Below, in pieces: positions 15,609 through 24,145 of a stretch of 64,000 bases of DNA; the first letter of the stretch is position 1, and every line of letters starts with the position of its first letter. The DNA is from Massilia aurea. GTDB lineage: Bacteria; Pseudomonadota; Gammaproteobacteria; Burkholderiales; Burkholderiaceae_D. Made by a program: the position numbers and the translations under genes. The DNA is taken from positions 806,001 through 870,000 of the forward strand of contig NZ_JANUGZ010000003.1 of the NCBI RefSeq assembly GCF_024753205.1. The letters run 5' to 3'. Below the pieces are notes generated by a model. The model saw nothing but the letters and a program-made list of their open reading frames with translations. It was not told the origin of the DNA and did not search any database.

Positions 15609-18176
15609 ATGGTCAATAGCTCGAGTGGACCCCGGATTGAACCGGCACCGTGTGAAAATGAACGTATCGCATTTCTGGGTCAGATTCAGCCACACGGCTT
15701 CCTGCTCGAGGTATCGCCGGATTGGAACGTCGTTCGCTGTTCCGAAAACCTCGGAAATTATCTGCCAACTGAGGTCGGCCAGGCAAGTGGGCGCCCTCTT
15801 CATGAGCTGATCGGGCGGCGCGCGCTGCACGACGTTCGCTGTGAGCTGCAAGTCATCGGCATGAAAGGTGGCGTGCGCCACCTGTTCGATGTACCGGTCG
15901 GTGCCGAGGGGATCGACACGCAATTGTTCGATCTGTCGGTTTCGCGTACGAGTGAGTCGATCATCATCGAATTCGAACCGTCGGCGGCCTCAGGTGACGA
16001 TGCCTCGGGGCGCATGGTGTCATTGCTCAACCAGTTGCGTGACGCCAGTGATATCGACCGCTTCTGCGATGTGCTGGCGGCGCAGACACGCGCACTGTGC
16101 GGGTACGACAGGGCAATGGTCTACAAGTTTCACGAAGACCTCAGCGGCGAGGTCGTTGCCGAACGCAGTCGTGGAGGCATGGACAGCTTCCTGGGCCTGC
16201 GCTACCCCGCCAGCGATATCCCGGCGCAGGCGCGTGCGCTGTATCTGGTCAACCCGCTGCGCGTCGTCGCCAACGTACAGGCGCAGAACGCGTTCCTGGT
16301 GCCGCTCCTCGACTACAAAGGCGACATGCTCGACCTGTCGATGGCGTCCCTGCGCGCCGTCTCACCGGTACACATCGAATACCTGAACAATATGGGTGTG
16401 TGTTCCTCGATGTCGGTATCGCTGATCGTCGACGGCAAATTGTGGGGCTTGCTTGTATGTCACCATAATAGTCCCCGCTATCTGGCGGCGAAATTGCGGA
16501 TGGCCCTCGAGTTCTACGGCCAGATGGCGTCGTCCATCATCGAGAACTTTGTCCGCCGTGAGCAGGAGCGCGGCCGCGCGGTGTCCCGCGACACGCACAT
16601 GCGCATGTTGTCGATGGTGTCACCCAACGCAGTTGGCGAAGATAACCTGTTCGCGATGCTGTCGGACTTGCGAACAAGCTTGAATGCCAGCGGCATGGCC
16701 ACGTATGTCGACGGCCTCGTGCGAAGGGTTGGCTCCACACCTGGCCTGCCCGCCATGATGCGGCTGGTGAAATTCCTGAACGGCGCCGCCATCAGCGAGG
16801 TATTCACCACGCATTGCCTGGCACAGACTTGCCCGGAAGCGGTGGCCGATTGTCCGGGCGTGGCCGGATTACTGGCAGTTCCCATCTCACGCAGCCCGCG
16901 TGACTTCGTGCTGTTTTTCCGCGATGAACTCGTCGCAGAGGTGAAGTGGGCGGGCAAACCCGACAAGGTCGTTCGTGCCGATGCAGGGGTCTTGCGCTAT
17001 TCGCCACGCGCCAGTTTCGCGCTGTGGAAAGAACGTGTGCATGAGCAATCGGCGCAATGGAGCGATGCCGACCGTGACAAAGGCGAGTCACTGCGGGTCT
17101 CTTTGCTTGAAGTGATGCTCAGAATGACCGATACAGCGGAGAAGATGCGCAAGCAAAGCAATGATCAGCAAGACACACTGATCGCCGAGCTCAACCACCG
17201 TGTCCGCAATATTCTCAATCTCATTGTCGGGCTGGTACGCCAATGCGGCAACAGCGCCACCTCGGTCACGCAGTTTACCGAAGACATCAGCTCGCGCATC
17301 CATGCTCTGGCGCGTGCTCACGACCAATTGACCAGTAGCGGCTGGCGACCAAAGTCGCTGAGCGATATGGTACGCATCGAGGCTGCCGCCTACCTCGGCA
17401 ACAACGCTGCCAGCGTCATCATCATCGGCAGCGACTGGGCCATTGAACCGGAGGCGTTCGCCACACTGGCGTTGGTGTTCCATGAACTGATTACCAATTC
17501 AGCGAAATATGGCGCATTCAAGCACGAGGGCGGCCATGCCAGATTGCTCCTGGAGCGTGGCGATACAGGTGATCTCTCGGTCCAATGGTCCGAACATGGC
17601 GGCAGCATCGTCGTGCAGCCTACCCGGCGCGGCTTCGGTTCGACCATTATCGAACGTGCGATTCCCCACGAGTTGGGGGGCAAAGCGGCGATCGAATTTT
17701 CTCCGGGTGGCTTGATAGCGCGCTTCGAGATTCCAGCCCGTTATATTTCAAGCAATGACGACGCACCAGCTACGTCGTACCCAATCATCGCGCACGCACC
17801 GTCACCCCTGCTGCCGCCACCTATCGGAAACATCCTGCTGGTAGAGGATAACCTGCTGATTGCAATCGAAACCGAGTCTACGCTGCTGTCGATGGGTGCC
17901 GAAAGTGTGCAGGTCGTCTCTACAGTCGCCGCAGCCCTGGAGACACTCCGCCAGTTCACGCCGGACTTCGCCGTACTCGATTACAACCTGGGCCGCGAAA
18001 CCAGCCTGCCAATCGCAGAACATCTCAGCGACCAGAACATACCATTCATGTTTGTCACCGGCTACGGCGACACGGCGATCATTGACCAGCGATTCCGTGG
18101 ACGACCCGTCGTCTCGAAGCCATATGATGCAAGCGCGTTGATTTTGCACATCGCATTGGGCGCGAAGCGCACGTGA
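15609..18176 (+). CDS. bphP: Bacteriophytochrome HWE-type hybrid histidine kinase with receiver domain
   Basis: Red/far-red photoreceptor kinase of 855 residues. Domain order: PAS-2 (about 20-125), GAF (140-310), PHY (325-505), HWE-type kinase (515-720), receiver (745-853). The biliverdin-binding Cys is Cys15 in EPAPCENER. The chromophore-pocket motif is PASDIPAQAR and the PHY tongue carries PRASF. The phospho-His is H530 in ELNHRVRN, and the WSE triplet in VQWSEHGG marks an HWE kinase. The receiver Asp is D791 in VLDYNLG. No heme oxygenase (bphO) or separate response regulator is nearby, so biliverdin must come from elsewhere. Divergent from a PAS-HTH gene. Confidence 0.94.
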   Translation: MVNSSSGPRIEPAPCENERIAFLGQIQPHGFLLEVSPDWNVVRCSENLGNYLPTEVGQASGRPLHELIGRRALHDVRCELQVIGMKGGVRHLFDVPVGAEGIDTQLFDLSVSRTSESIIIEFEPSAASGDDASGRMVSLLNQLRDASDIDRFCDVLAAQTRALCGYDRAMVYKFHEDLSGEVVAERSRGGMDSFLGLRYPASDIPAQARALYLVNPLRVVANVQAQNAFLVPLLDYKGDMLDLSMASLRAVSPVHIEYLNNMGVCSSMSVSLIVDGKLWGLLVCHHNSPRYLAAKLRMALEFYGQMASSIIENFVRREQERGRAVSRDTHMRMLSMVSPNAVGEDNLFAMLSDLRTSLNASGMATYVDGLVRRVGSTPGLPAMMRLVKFLNGAAISEVFTTHCLAQTCPEAVADCPGVAGLLAVPISRSPRDFVLFFRDELVAEVKWAGKPDKVVRADAGVLRYSPRASFALWKERVHEQSAQWSDADRDKGESLRVSLLEVMLRMTDTAEKMRKQSNDQQDTLIAELNHRVRNILNLIVGLVRQCGNSATSVTQFTEDISSRIHALARAHDQLTSSGWRPKSLSDMVRIEAAAYLGNNAASVIIIGSDWAIEPEAFATLALVFHELITNSAKYGAFKHEGGHARLLLERGDTGDLSVQWSEHGGSIVVQPTRRGFGSTIIERAIPHELGGKAAIEFSPGGLIARFEIPARYISSNDDAPATSYPIIAHAPSPLLPPPIGNILLVEDNLLIAIETESTLLSMGAESVQVVSTVAAALETLRQFTPDFAVLDYNLGRETSLPIAEHLSDQNIPFMFVTGYGDTAIIDQRFRGRPVVSKPYDASALILHIALGAKRT

Positions 18177-18185
18177 CTACCGAGG

Positions 18186-18609
18186 TTATTGAACGACAGG
18201 CGAAAACAAGAAGGCTATCGGTGCCTGATCCGGGTCTTTTACGCTGATGCCATTCAGGAACAAGTCCACCATGTGGCCAATACGCGATGTCGTTGAACGG
18301 TCAGCGTCGATCGCGATCGAAATGGCAGTGACCACGTAAATCAAATCCTCATAAGTGACATCGCTGCGGATGGCGCCCCCTTCTTGCCCGCGCTGAAGCA
18401 ACCGCTGCCCTTCGGCCGTGATCGCATTGCATCCTGGCGTCCCGCATTGGATCACCGCCCCGATCGACGCAGCAAGGCTCTGATAAATGCTGGTGTTGCT
18501 GGCAAGCTCCTCAAGATAAGCACGTACCGCGTCGCCTGGCGCGAGGTCCGCGTTGCGCGCAAGGCTGGTCTGCGCCAACTGTTGAAGAGGCGCTGAATAA
18601 AAACGTTCC
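18186..18609 (-). pseudogene. TetR-family regulator remnant, DNA-binding half missing
   Basis: The leftward frame encodes a typical TetR C-terminal ligand domain, from about [12 protein letters not shown] through [11 protein letters not shown] and LLQRGQEGGAIRSDV to IGHMVDLFLNGI. The helix-turn-helix that should precede it is absent: just upstream the sequence becomes the end of an SDR gene read on the other strand. The frame stays open further right, but that part has no TetR character. It is best read as the 3' half of a regulator cut by a deletion. A start that would express only the ligand domain is not evident. Confidence 0.72.
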
Positions 18610-18730
18610 ACTTGGGCGGCTGGCGGAGCCGAGCGAGGTCGCCCGGGCAGTGCTTTTCCTGGCATCAAGCGAGAGCAGCTTTGTCGCTGGACATGAACTC
18701 TTCGTCGATGGCGGTGTTGCGGCGGTGTAG
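18605..18730 (+). pseudogene. Short-chain dehydrogenase (SDR) C-terminal remnant
   Basis: Forty-one codons plus a stop, read rightward, give the hallmark C-terminus of a classical [30 protein letters not shown] and LFVDGG, ending in a TAG at 18728. The Rossmann and catalytic regions are missing. Its left edge meets the left-facing TetR remnant within a few bases. Together they look like a divergent TetR/SDR pair that lost both 5' halves and the shared promoter in one deletion. Confidence 0.78.
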
Positions 18731-18816
18731 GCGAAGAGCAAGCGATCCGCGATAGTGAATCGACGGCTTGTCTGAAAGGTGCTATTTTCACCGATAATTT
18801 ATTTTCGGTAACAATC

Positions 18817-19662
18817 ATGCAGACAACACCGGGCACGCGCCCGAGCCTTTTCACCACCCCTACCTTCTGGCTCATCCTGCTCAATATCGGCGCCTGGGTG
18901 TACCTGGGCATGAACGGCGTCGACTGGATGTCGCCCAGCCCGGCCGACCTGACTGCCTGGGGCGGCAACCTGGGCCCCTACACTCTCACCGGCGACTGGA
19001 CGCGGCTCGTCACGTCGATGTTCCTGCACGGCGGCGCGCTGCACCTGGGCCTGAACATGTTCATGCTGTCGCAGATCGGGCCATTGTCCGAGGCGGTCTG
19101 GGGCCGCACGCGCTTTACACTGCTCTATCTGTTGTCGGGCCTGTTCGGTGGGCTGGCCAGCGCCTGGTGGTATGCAAGCGTGGCCGTGCGCAATACGGGC
19201 TACGACCTGGTGCCATCGGCCATGGGCTTCACGCCGCATTTCGCGACCACGGTCAGCATTGGCGCATCCGGCGCGCTGCTCGGCGCGTCCGGCGCCCTGC
19301 TCGTGCATGCGCTGTGCGCCGGCAACGCGGCGAAGATCGAATTGAAAGTCATCTTCCAGGTGGTGGCGCTCAATATCGGCATGGGCTTCTTGATGACCGG
19401 CACCGATAACGCGGCCCACGTCGGTGGCGCGCTGGCCGGAATCGCCATCGGCGCCCTGCTGATGTTGCCGGGGCGCGTGTTGCGGATCGGTACTGCGGTG
19501 CAGTCGGCGGTCGTGTTCGCTGTCAGCCTTGGCGTGCTGGTGGTGCTGGTGAAGCAGCCGCCATCCGACCAGGTCAGCCGGATCGCGCAGATCCTGCGTG
19601 CATCGGAGGTGCTCGCCGCGCAGCGGGATGCGGCGCGGGCCGTGAATCCGGAACGCCCGTAA
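18817..19662 (+). CDS. Rhomboid family intramembrane serine protease
   Basis: Polytopic inner-membrane protease of 281 residues that cleaves transmembrane substrates. The conserved features are HGGALHLGLNMFML in the second helix, the catalytic Ser motif GASGALLG, and the catalytic His in NAAHVGGALAGI. About six to seven hydrophobic helices are visible. ATG 18817 follows the AT-rich segment ATTTTCGGTAAC. The gene stands alone, with a REP-like hairpin downstream. Substrate unknown. Confidence 0.92.
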   Translation: MQTTPGTRPSLFTTPTFWLILLNIGAWVYLGMNGVDWMSPSPADLTAWGGNLGPYTLTGDWTRLVTSMFLHGGALHLGLNMFMLSQIGPLSEAVWGRTRFTLLYLLSGLFGGLASAWWYASVAVRNTGYDLVPSAMGFTPHFATTVSIGASGALLGASGALLVHALCAGNAAKIELKVIFQVVALNIGMGFLMTGTDNAAHVGGALAGIAIGALLMLPGRVLRIGTAVQSAVVFAVSLGVLVVLVKQPPSDQVSRIAQILRASEVLAAQRDAARAVNPERP

Positions 19663-19688
19663 TGGCGCCCATGCGGTGCAATATTGGT

Positions 19689-19739
19689 TTGAACGCGTGG
19701 GCGGCATAGCCGCCCACCCTACGTCGTCTACGCGTTCAA
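19689..19739. repeat. REP-like double hairpin between convergent genes
   Basis: An inner perfect stem GTGGGCGGC/GCCGCCCAC (19697-19705 with 19709-19717, three-base loop ATA) is nested in an outer perfect 10-base inverted repeat TTGAACGCGT/ACGCGTTCAA (19689-19698 with 19730-19739). It lies between the convergent rhomboid and PEP-CTERM genes and may also end transcription. A related copy is at 60206-60260, where paired base changes keep the inner stem intact. Confidence 0.8.
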
Positions 19740-19758
19740 CGCAACGCAACCAACCCGA

Positions 19759-20331
19759 TCAGCCCTGACGGCGACGGGCCACCATCAAGCCACCAAGCAG
19801 CAGCGGCAGCATCAGCGCGATCGTCGACGGTTCAGGCACTTCGGCCACGATCGAGAACGTGTCGCCAGCGCGCATGCCGCTGGTATCGAGCAGCCAGTCA
19901 CTACGGCCATCGACGAGCGTCGGGTTCCCGAACTGGAACTCGGCCGGTTCGCCGTTGGCAAACGTGATCGCTGCGTTGTAGAACGAGCTGTTGACGCTGA
20001 GGTCTTGCGAGAACGCAGACACGGTGCCCGGCGCCGCGAAACGGATGCCCTGCAAGCCAAAGTTAAACTGCGGGAACGACATGCCGCTCAGGTTGATCAC
20101 CATTGCGCTCAGGCTCAGCGGTCCAGCCAGGTCAGCTTCCTGCAGCACGAAGTTGAGCGTCGTGCCGGTGAAATTGCCCAGCGCCAGGTCGAACGAGACG
20201 GCGCCGGCGGCGCTGTAGTCGGTCACGGCATTGCCGGCCGCGCTGTCCGAGTTCACCAGCAGCGCCGCGTGACTCGACGTCGAGAACGCCAGCGCAACCA
20301 GGCCGGCGGTAATGAATTTGTTGATGGTCAT
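19759..20331 (-). CDS. PEP-CTERM sorting domain-containing exported protein
   Basis: A 190-residue exported protein. An N-terminal signal peptide (ITAGLVALAFSTSSHA) leads into a beta-rich body of unknown function. The C-terminus is a canonical PEP-CTERM tripartite signal: VPEPST, a hydrophobic helix, then RRR. Such proteins are processed by exosortase and are often linked to exopolysaccharide or biofilm matrix. The exosortase is not in the window. The gene lies 31 bases downstream of phoX on the same strand, so it may be co-transcribed with it and share phosphate control; this is inferred. Confidence 0.9.
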   Translation of the reverse strand: MTINKFITAGLVALAFSTSSHAALLVNSDSAAGNAVTDYSAAGAVSFDLALGNFTGTTLNFVLQEADLAGPLSLSAMVINLSGMSFPQFNFGLQGIRFAAPGTVSAFSQDLSVNSSFYNAAITFANGEPAEFQFGNPTLVDGRSDWLLDTSGMRAGDTFSIVAEVPEPSTIALMLPLLLGGLMVARRRQG

Positions 20332-20362
20332 GGTGAATATCCTTGAATGAATACGGTAAGAA

Positions 20363-21865
20363 TTACAGCGGACCCTTGGCCCACGGACCCGAGATCGCGA
20401 ACGTGATGCCTGGCGTCTGGATATTGACGAACAGGTAGCGGCCGGTCGGATCGAAGCAGGCGCCGGCAAATTCATTGCCGCGGCCATCGCCGGCCAGCGT
20501 CGTCGACTTGCCGGCGGCGGTCAGCTCGGCCGTCGTCAGGTTCACGTTATTCTTGGCGAAGATGTACGCGTCACCGGCGCCCGTCAGGCCCATCAGGCGC
20601 TGGCCGAAACCGAAGGTGTCGGTGATCGGGCTGGACGAGTCTTCGCAGATCAGCAGGCCATCGCGCGGGCTGACAGCGAGGTTGTCACCCATATTGCCGA
20701 TCAGCGGGCTCGGGCTCGAATAGATGCACTTGAGCGTCTGGCTGGCCAGGTCCAGTTCCCAGATCGCGCCACGGTTGACCGGGCCGCCCGACGTGTCCAT
20801 CACGTACAGCTTGCCCTTGGTATAAAAGATGCCTTCGCCGCGGTTCATGCGCAGCGCGCCCTTGGCCCAGCCCTGGTTGAACGGGCCGGCGGCATTGCTG
20901 ATCGCCTGGCCATTCAGGCCCACGCTGTTGCCGCGGTTGGCGTCCGGGTTCGGGATCGACACCCATTCCAGTTCGTACGTCAGGTCGACCGATGCAGTAG
21001 CCAGGTTGACGTTGTTGACGCCCTTGACCTTGGCCATCTCGAGCACGCCGCCGCGCGCCAGCGAACCGGTCGCGCCCGTCTTGATGTCCGGCACGTAGCG
21101 GTAGAAGCCCGACTTGCCCGACGAATCCTCGGTCAGGTAGACATTGCTGTTGGTCGGATCGACCGCGGCTGCTTCGTGCGAGAAGCGGCCCATGTTCACG
21201 ATCGGCTGGCCGGTCGTCTGGCGCGGATCGACCGTCACTTCGAACACATAGCCATGCTTCTTGCCGCCGGCGGTGATCGCGTCGGAACCGACTTCTTCGC
21301 AGGTGAGCCACGTGCCCCATGGCGTGACGCCGCCGGCGCAGTTCTGCTGGGTGCCGCCCAGGCTTGGCGTCATGCTGACCCAGTCACCGTCGCGGAACAC
21401 CAGGTTGGTGGTGCCGCCGCACGAGCGGTTGGTCGTGGTGGTGTTGATCGTACCGCCGTCGTAGAAGCTGTAGGCGTTGATGAAATTGCCAGCTGCACTA
21501 CTGGTGATTTCATGATTGCGCACCAACACCTGTTCGGTGCTGCGGCCGACCTTGCGCGTGGCGATCACGCCCATGCCGTCGTGGCCCGCCGGGCATGGCC
21601 GGCCATCGGTCATGATGTCGCCGCGCCAGCCATAGCTCTTGTACGTGAAGCCAGGCGGCAATTGCAGCAGCGGCAGGCCGGTGCTCAGGTCATTGGTTGG
21701 CGCGATCGCGCCGTACGGGCTGTCGACCAGAGCGGTGACGCCATTGGCGGCGGCAGCTTCACGGGCGTGCAGCGCGGCGAAGGCGCCGACGAATGGCAGC
21801 GCGCTGGCGCCGGCGATGCCCTTGAGCAGATTGCGGCGCGACGGCGACGTGTCGTGGTTGTTCAT
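20363..21865 (-). CDS. phoX: PhoX-family (DUF839) phosphatase, Tat-exported
   Basis: Predicted calcium/iron-dependent alkaline phosphatase of the PhoX/DUF839 family that releases phosphate from organic esters in the periplasm or outside the cell. The 500-residue protein starts with a twin-arginine signal (SRRNLLKGIAGASALPFVG) and shows family blocks RNHEI, WGTWLTCEEVG, FSHEAAAVDP and LYVMDTSGG. ATG 21865 was chosen because it gives the Tat signal. Two Pho-box-like 18-mers lie 127-197 bases upstream, supporting PhoB control. The PEP-CTERM gene follows on the same strand. Confidence 0.88.
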   Translation of the reverse strand: MNNHDTSPSRRNLLKGIAGASALPFVGAFAALHAREAAAANGVTALVDSPYGAIAPTNDLSTGLPLLQLPPGFTYKSYGWRGDIMTDGRPCPAGHDGMGVIATRKVGRSTEQVLVRNHEITSSAAGNFINAYSFYDGGTINTTTTNRSCGGTTNLVFRDGDWVSMTPSLGGTQQNCAGGVTPWGTWLTCEEVGSDAITAGGKKHGYVFEVTVDPRQTTGQPIVNMGRFSHEAAAVDPTNSNVYLTEDSSGKSGFYRYVPDIKTGATGSLARGGVLEMAKVKGVNNVNLATASVDLTYELEWVSIPNPDANRGNSVGLNGQAISNAAGPFNQGWAKGALRMNRGEGIFYTKGKLYVMDTSGGPVNRGAIWELDLASQTLKCIYSSPSPLIGNMGDNLAVSPRDGLLICEDSSSPITDTFGFGQRLMGLTGAGDAYIFAKNNVNLTTAELTAAGKSTTLAGDGRGNEFAGACFDPTGRYLFVNIQTPGITFAISGPWAKGPL

Positions 21866-22169
21866 GTGTGCTTCTCCATTGATTGGACGTGCGAGCCGGT
21901 GGACCGGCATCTTGAATGTTGGCAGCGCCTGAGCGGCGGCCCGCCTGTCCTTACCACCCCGGCTTGGACCGATGCATTAAAGCAAACGATCATGTCAAGT
22001 TAATGACAACAAAAAGACAATTTTTCAGGCTGCACGGTTGGTCGTGACATCTGCCTGTCATGCACAGCGCATGGGGCCTGCTGCGGCAAGGGTGCGCCGC
22101 GCAGCGTCCCCAAACCGGCTAGAATTGCTGTCTTCCGATCAATATTTTTTGCGACAAAAAAGCGAACAC
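21866..22169. other. Divergent intergenic region between phoX and ubiA
   Basis: 304 bases between two divergent starts. The phoX side is AT-rich around 21975-22025 and contains the first Pho-box-like site; the second lies at 22044-22061. Nearer ubiA, TAGAAT at about 22120 could be a -10 element for ubiA. No gene is seen in the gap. Confidence 0.5.
21992..22061. promoter_or_regulatory. Two candidate PhoB (Pho box) sites upstream of phoX
   Basis: The Pho box is two CTGTCAT-like 7-mers separated by four bases. Read on the minus strand, 22009-21992 gives TTGTCAT-TAAC-TTGACAT, oriented towards phoX. On the plus strand, 22044-22061 gives GTGACAT-CTGC-CTGTCAT, whose second half is a perfect match. 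Both are imperfect but have the right spacing and sit upstream of a phosphatase gene. Binding is inferred. Confidence 0.55.
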
Positions 22170-23024
22170 ATGAACAAGCTGGCGCTCTACTTTCGCCTGA
22201 TCCGGGCCGACAAGCCGATCGGCATCCTGTTGCTGCTGTGGCCCACCCTGTGGGCGCTGTGGATGGCCTCGGGCGGCGTGCCGGCCCTCGATGTGCTGGC
22301 GATCTTCGTGATCGGCACGGCGCTGATGCGATCAAGCGGCTGCGCCATCAACGACTACGCCGACCGCGACTTCGACCGCCACGTCAAGCGCACGGTCGAC
22401 CGCCCGCTCACGAGCGGCAAGATCCGGGGCTGGGAAGCGGTGATGGTCGCGGCCGTGCTGGCCATCGCGTCGTTCCTGCTGATCCTGCCGCTCAATGCGC
22501 TGACCAAGCAGTTGTCGGTGGTGGCCGTGGTGGTGGCCGGCACCTACCCGTATTTCAAGCGCTTCTTCGCCATTCCGCAGGCGTACCTGGGCATCGCATT
22601 CGGCTTCGGCATCCCGATGGCGTTTGCCGCCGTGCAGGGCGCAGTGCCGGGCGTGGCCTGGTGGCTGCTGGTGGCGAACGTGTTCTGGGCCGTGGCCTAC
22701 GACACCGCATATGCGATGGTCGACCGCGATGACGACATCAAGCTGGGCATGCGCACGTCGGCCATCACGTTCGGGCGCTTCGACGTGGCCGCCATCATGC
22801 TGTGCTATGGCGCGTCGCTGGCCATCTTTTTGCTGTGCGGCTGGTCGCTTGGCCTGCGCTGGTGGTTCGTGGCCGGTGTGGCGGTGGCGGGCGCCATCGC
22901 GCTGTATCACTACACGCTGATCCGCCATCGCGACCGGATGAACTGCTTCAAGGCCTTCCGCCATAACAACTGGCTGGGGGCCGCACTGTTCATTGGTGTC
23001 GCACTAGACTATGCATTAGGTTAA
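22170..23024 (+). CDS. ubiA: 4-hydroxybenzoate octaprenyltransferase
   Basis: Inner-membrane prenyltransferase that joins the polyprenyl tail to 4-hydroxybenzoate in ubiquinone synthesis. The 284-residue protein has the two Asp-rich prenyl-diphosphate motifs, NDYADRDFD and DRDDDIKLG, and about eight hydrophobic helices. The start [18 protein letters not shown] fits the family; ATG 22170 is used. It is divergent from phoX and followed by the yqjDEK-like trio. Confidence 0.95.
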   Translation: MNKLALYFRLIRADKPIGILLLLWPTLWALWMASGGVPALDVLAIFVIGTALMRSSGCAINDYADRDFDRHVKRTVDRPLTSGKIRGWEAVMVAAVLAIASFLLILPLNALTKQLSVVAVVVAGTYPYFKRFFAIPQAYLGIAFGFGIPMAFAAVQGAVPGVAWWLLVANVFWAVAYDTAYAMVDRDDDIKLGMRTSAITFGRFDVAAIMLCYGASLAIFLLCGWSLGLRWWFVAGVAVAGAIALYHYTLIRHRDRMNCFKAFRHNNWLGAALFIGVALDYALG

Positions 23025-23090
23025 TATTGTCCGAAATGCATTCATCGCTGCTCCGGCAGCGTGATCGACCACCACATCAAGAGGCCTAAT

Positions 23091-23411
23091 ATGATCCAAA
23101 AAATCCCGACCCAGACCAACACCCGCGACCAGCTGGTCGACGACCTGAAGAGCGTCATCGGCGACGCGGAATCGTGGCTGCGCAACGGCAGCCAGCTGAC
23201 CGGCGAAGAACTCAAGTCGGCCAAGGCCAAGTTCGAGCAGACGCTGGCCTCGGCCAAGGTCGGCCTGATCAACGCCGAAGAAACCGTGGTCGAGCGCACC
23301 AAGGTCGCCGCCAAGGCCACCGACGAATACGTCAAGGACAACCCATGGAAATCGGTTGGCCTGGGCGCTGCCATCGGTGTCGTCATCGGCATGCTGATCG
23401 TCCGTAAATAA
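23091..23411 (+). CDS. DUF883 (ElaB/YqjD-like) ribosome-associated membrane protein
   Basis: A 106-residue protein with a long amphipathic helical N-terminal part (DQLVDDLKSVIGDAESWL, LKSAKAKFEQTL) and one C-terminal membrane helix with a glycine pattern (GLGAAIGVVIGMLIVRK). This is the ElaB/YqjD layout, in which a tail anchor can tether ribosomes to the membrane under stress. ATG 23091 has AGAGG upstream. It is first in a three-gene run with the YqjE- and YqjK-like genes. Confidence 0.88.
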   Translation: MIQKIPTQTNTRDQLVDDLKSVIGDAESWLRNGSQLTGEELKSAKAKFEQTLASAKVGLINAEETVVERTKVAAKATDEYVKDNPWKSVGLGAAIGVVIGMLIVRK

Positions 23412-23412
23412 G

Positions 23413-23796
23413 ATGACGATCCCCGCGACCATTTCGCGCATCGGGGCCACGCTGCTTGCCATGCTGCGCACGCGGCTGGAGCTGGCGACGCTCGAACTGC
23501 AGGAAGAAACGCACCGCCTGTTCGGCTATGTGGCCTGGGGCATCGCGGCCGCCTTCTTCGGCCTGGTCGCGGTGCTGCTGCTCATCCTGTTCGTGCTGGT
23601 GCTGTTCTGGGATACGCACCGCCTGCTGGCCGTTGGCGGCATGACGCTGCTGTTCGCGCTGGGCAGTGTGCTGGCGTTCTTCAAGGTCCGTGGCGACCTG
23701 ACGAACCGCGGGCCGATCATGGCGGCCACGCTGGCCGAACTGCGCAAGGATGCGCAAGCTGTCAAAGGAGAGCCGATCGATGACATCAAAATCTGA
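23413..23796 (+). CDS. YqjE-like (phage holin superfamily 3_6) membrane protein
   Basis: A 127-residue membrane protein with two central helices (YVAWGIAAAFFGLVAVLLLI region and LLAVGGMTLLFALGSVLAFF) between soluble ends. It belongs to the YqjE/DUF1469 group, which databases label holin-like; the setting between yqjD- and yqjK-like genes shows a housekeeping membrane role and not phage lysis. It begins one base after the DUF883 stop, and its end overlaps the next gene by 17 bases. Confidence 0.85.
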   Translation: MTIPATISRIGATLLAMLRTRLELATLELQEETHRLFGYVAWGIAAAFFGLVAVLLLILFVLVLFWDTHRLLAVGGMTLLFALGSVLAFFKVRGDLTNRGPIMAATLAELRKDAQAVKGEPIDDIKI

Positions 23797-24082
23797 ACCA
23801 CTGGCGGTGCGCCGCCGCTTGCTGGCCGCGCAATGCGCCGAACAGCGCGCCCAGATGTCGGCCGACGTGACGCTGCTGCGCACGCCGTCGGCGATGGGCG
23901 GCACTACGGGCTACGTGGTGCAGCACAAGAAAGCCATCCTGACCGCCGCCGGCGTCGGGGTGGGCATCCTGCTGACCAAGCCGGCCTGGGTGGTCGGTGC
24001 GATCACCGCAGCGTTGTCGGCCTACAAGCTGGCGCAGAAGGTGTTGCCGGTGCTGGGGTGGAGGAAGTTCGAGGTGCATTGA
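23780..24082 (+). CDS. YqjK-like small protein
   Basis: A 100-residue protein, the third gene of the yqjDEK-like operon. The N-terminal part is Ala/Arg-rich and helical (RRRLLAAQCAEQRAQMSADV), then a Gly-rich hydrophobic segment (ILTAAGVGVGILLTKP) and a basic C-terminus. ATG 23780, with AAGGAG upstream, lies inside the end of the YqjE-like gene. Function unknown. A strong terminator follows. Confidence 0.75.
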   Translation: MTSKSEPLAVRRRLLAAQCAEQRAQMSADVTLLRTPSAMGGTTGYVVQHKKAILTAAGVGVGILLTKPAWVVGAITAALSAYKLAQKVLPVLGWRKFEVH

Positions 24083-24105
24083 ACCCCGCACTCACGCATG
24101 ACACG

Positions 24106-24138
24106 AAGGGGCGTCCGCATTGGCGGCGCCCCTTTTTT
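24106..24138. terminator. Rho-independent terminator between yqjK-like gene and proC
   Basis: AAGGGGCG (24106-24113) pairs with CGCCCCTT (24127-24134) around a 13-base loop and runs into a T tract. It lies between convergent genes. The T tract suits rightward transcripts; the A residues on the left arm give a shorter U tract for leftward ones. Confidence 0.85.
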
Positions 24139-24145
24139 CATGTGC

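Noticed and set aside
23091..24082. Phage lysis module because of the holin-like protein
   Set aside because: The order matches the chromosomal yqjDEK set and no phage genes are nearby.
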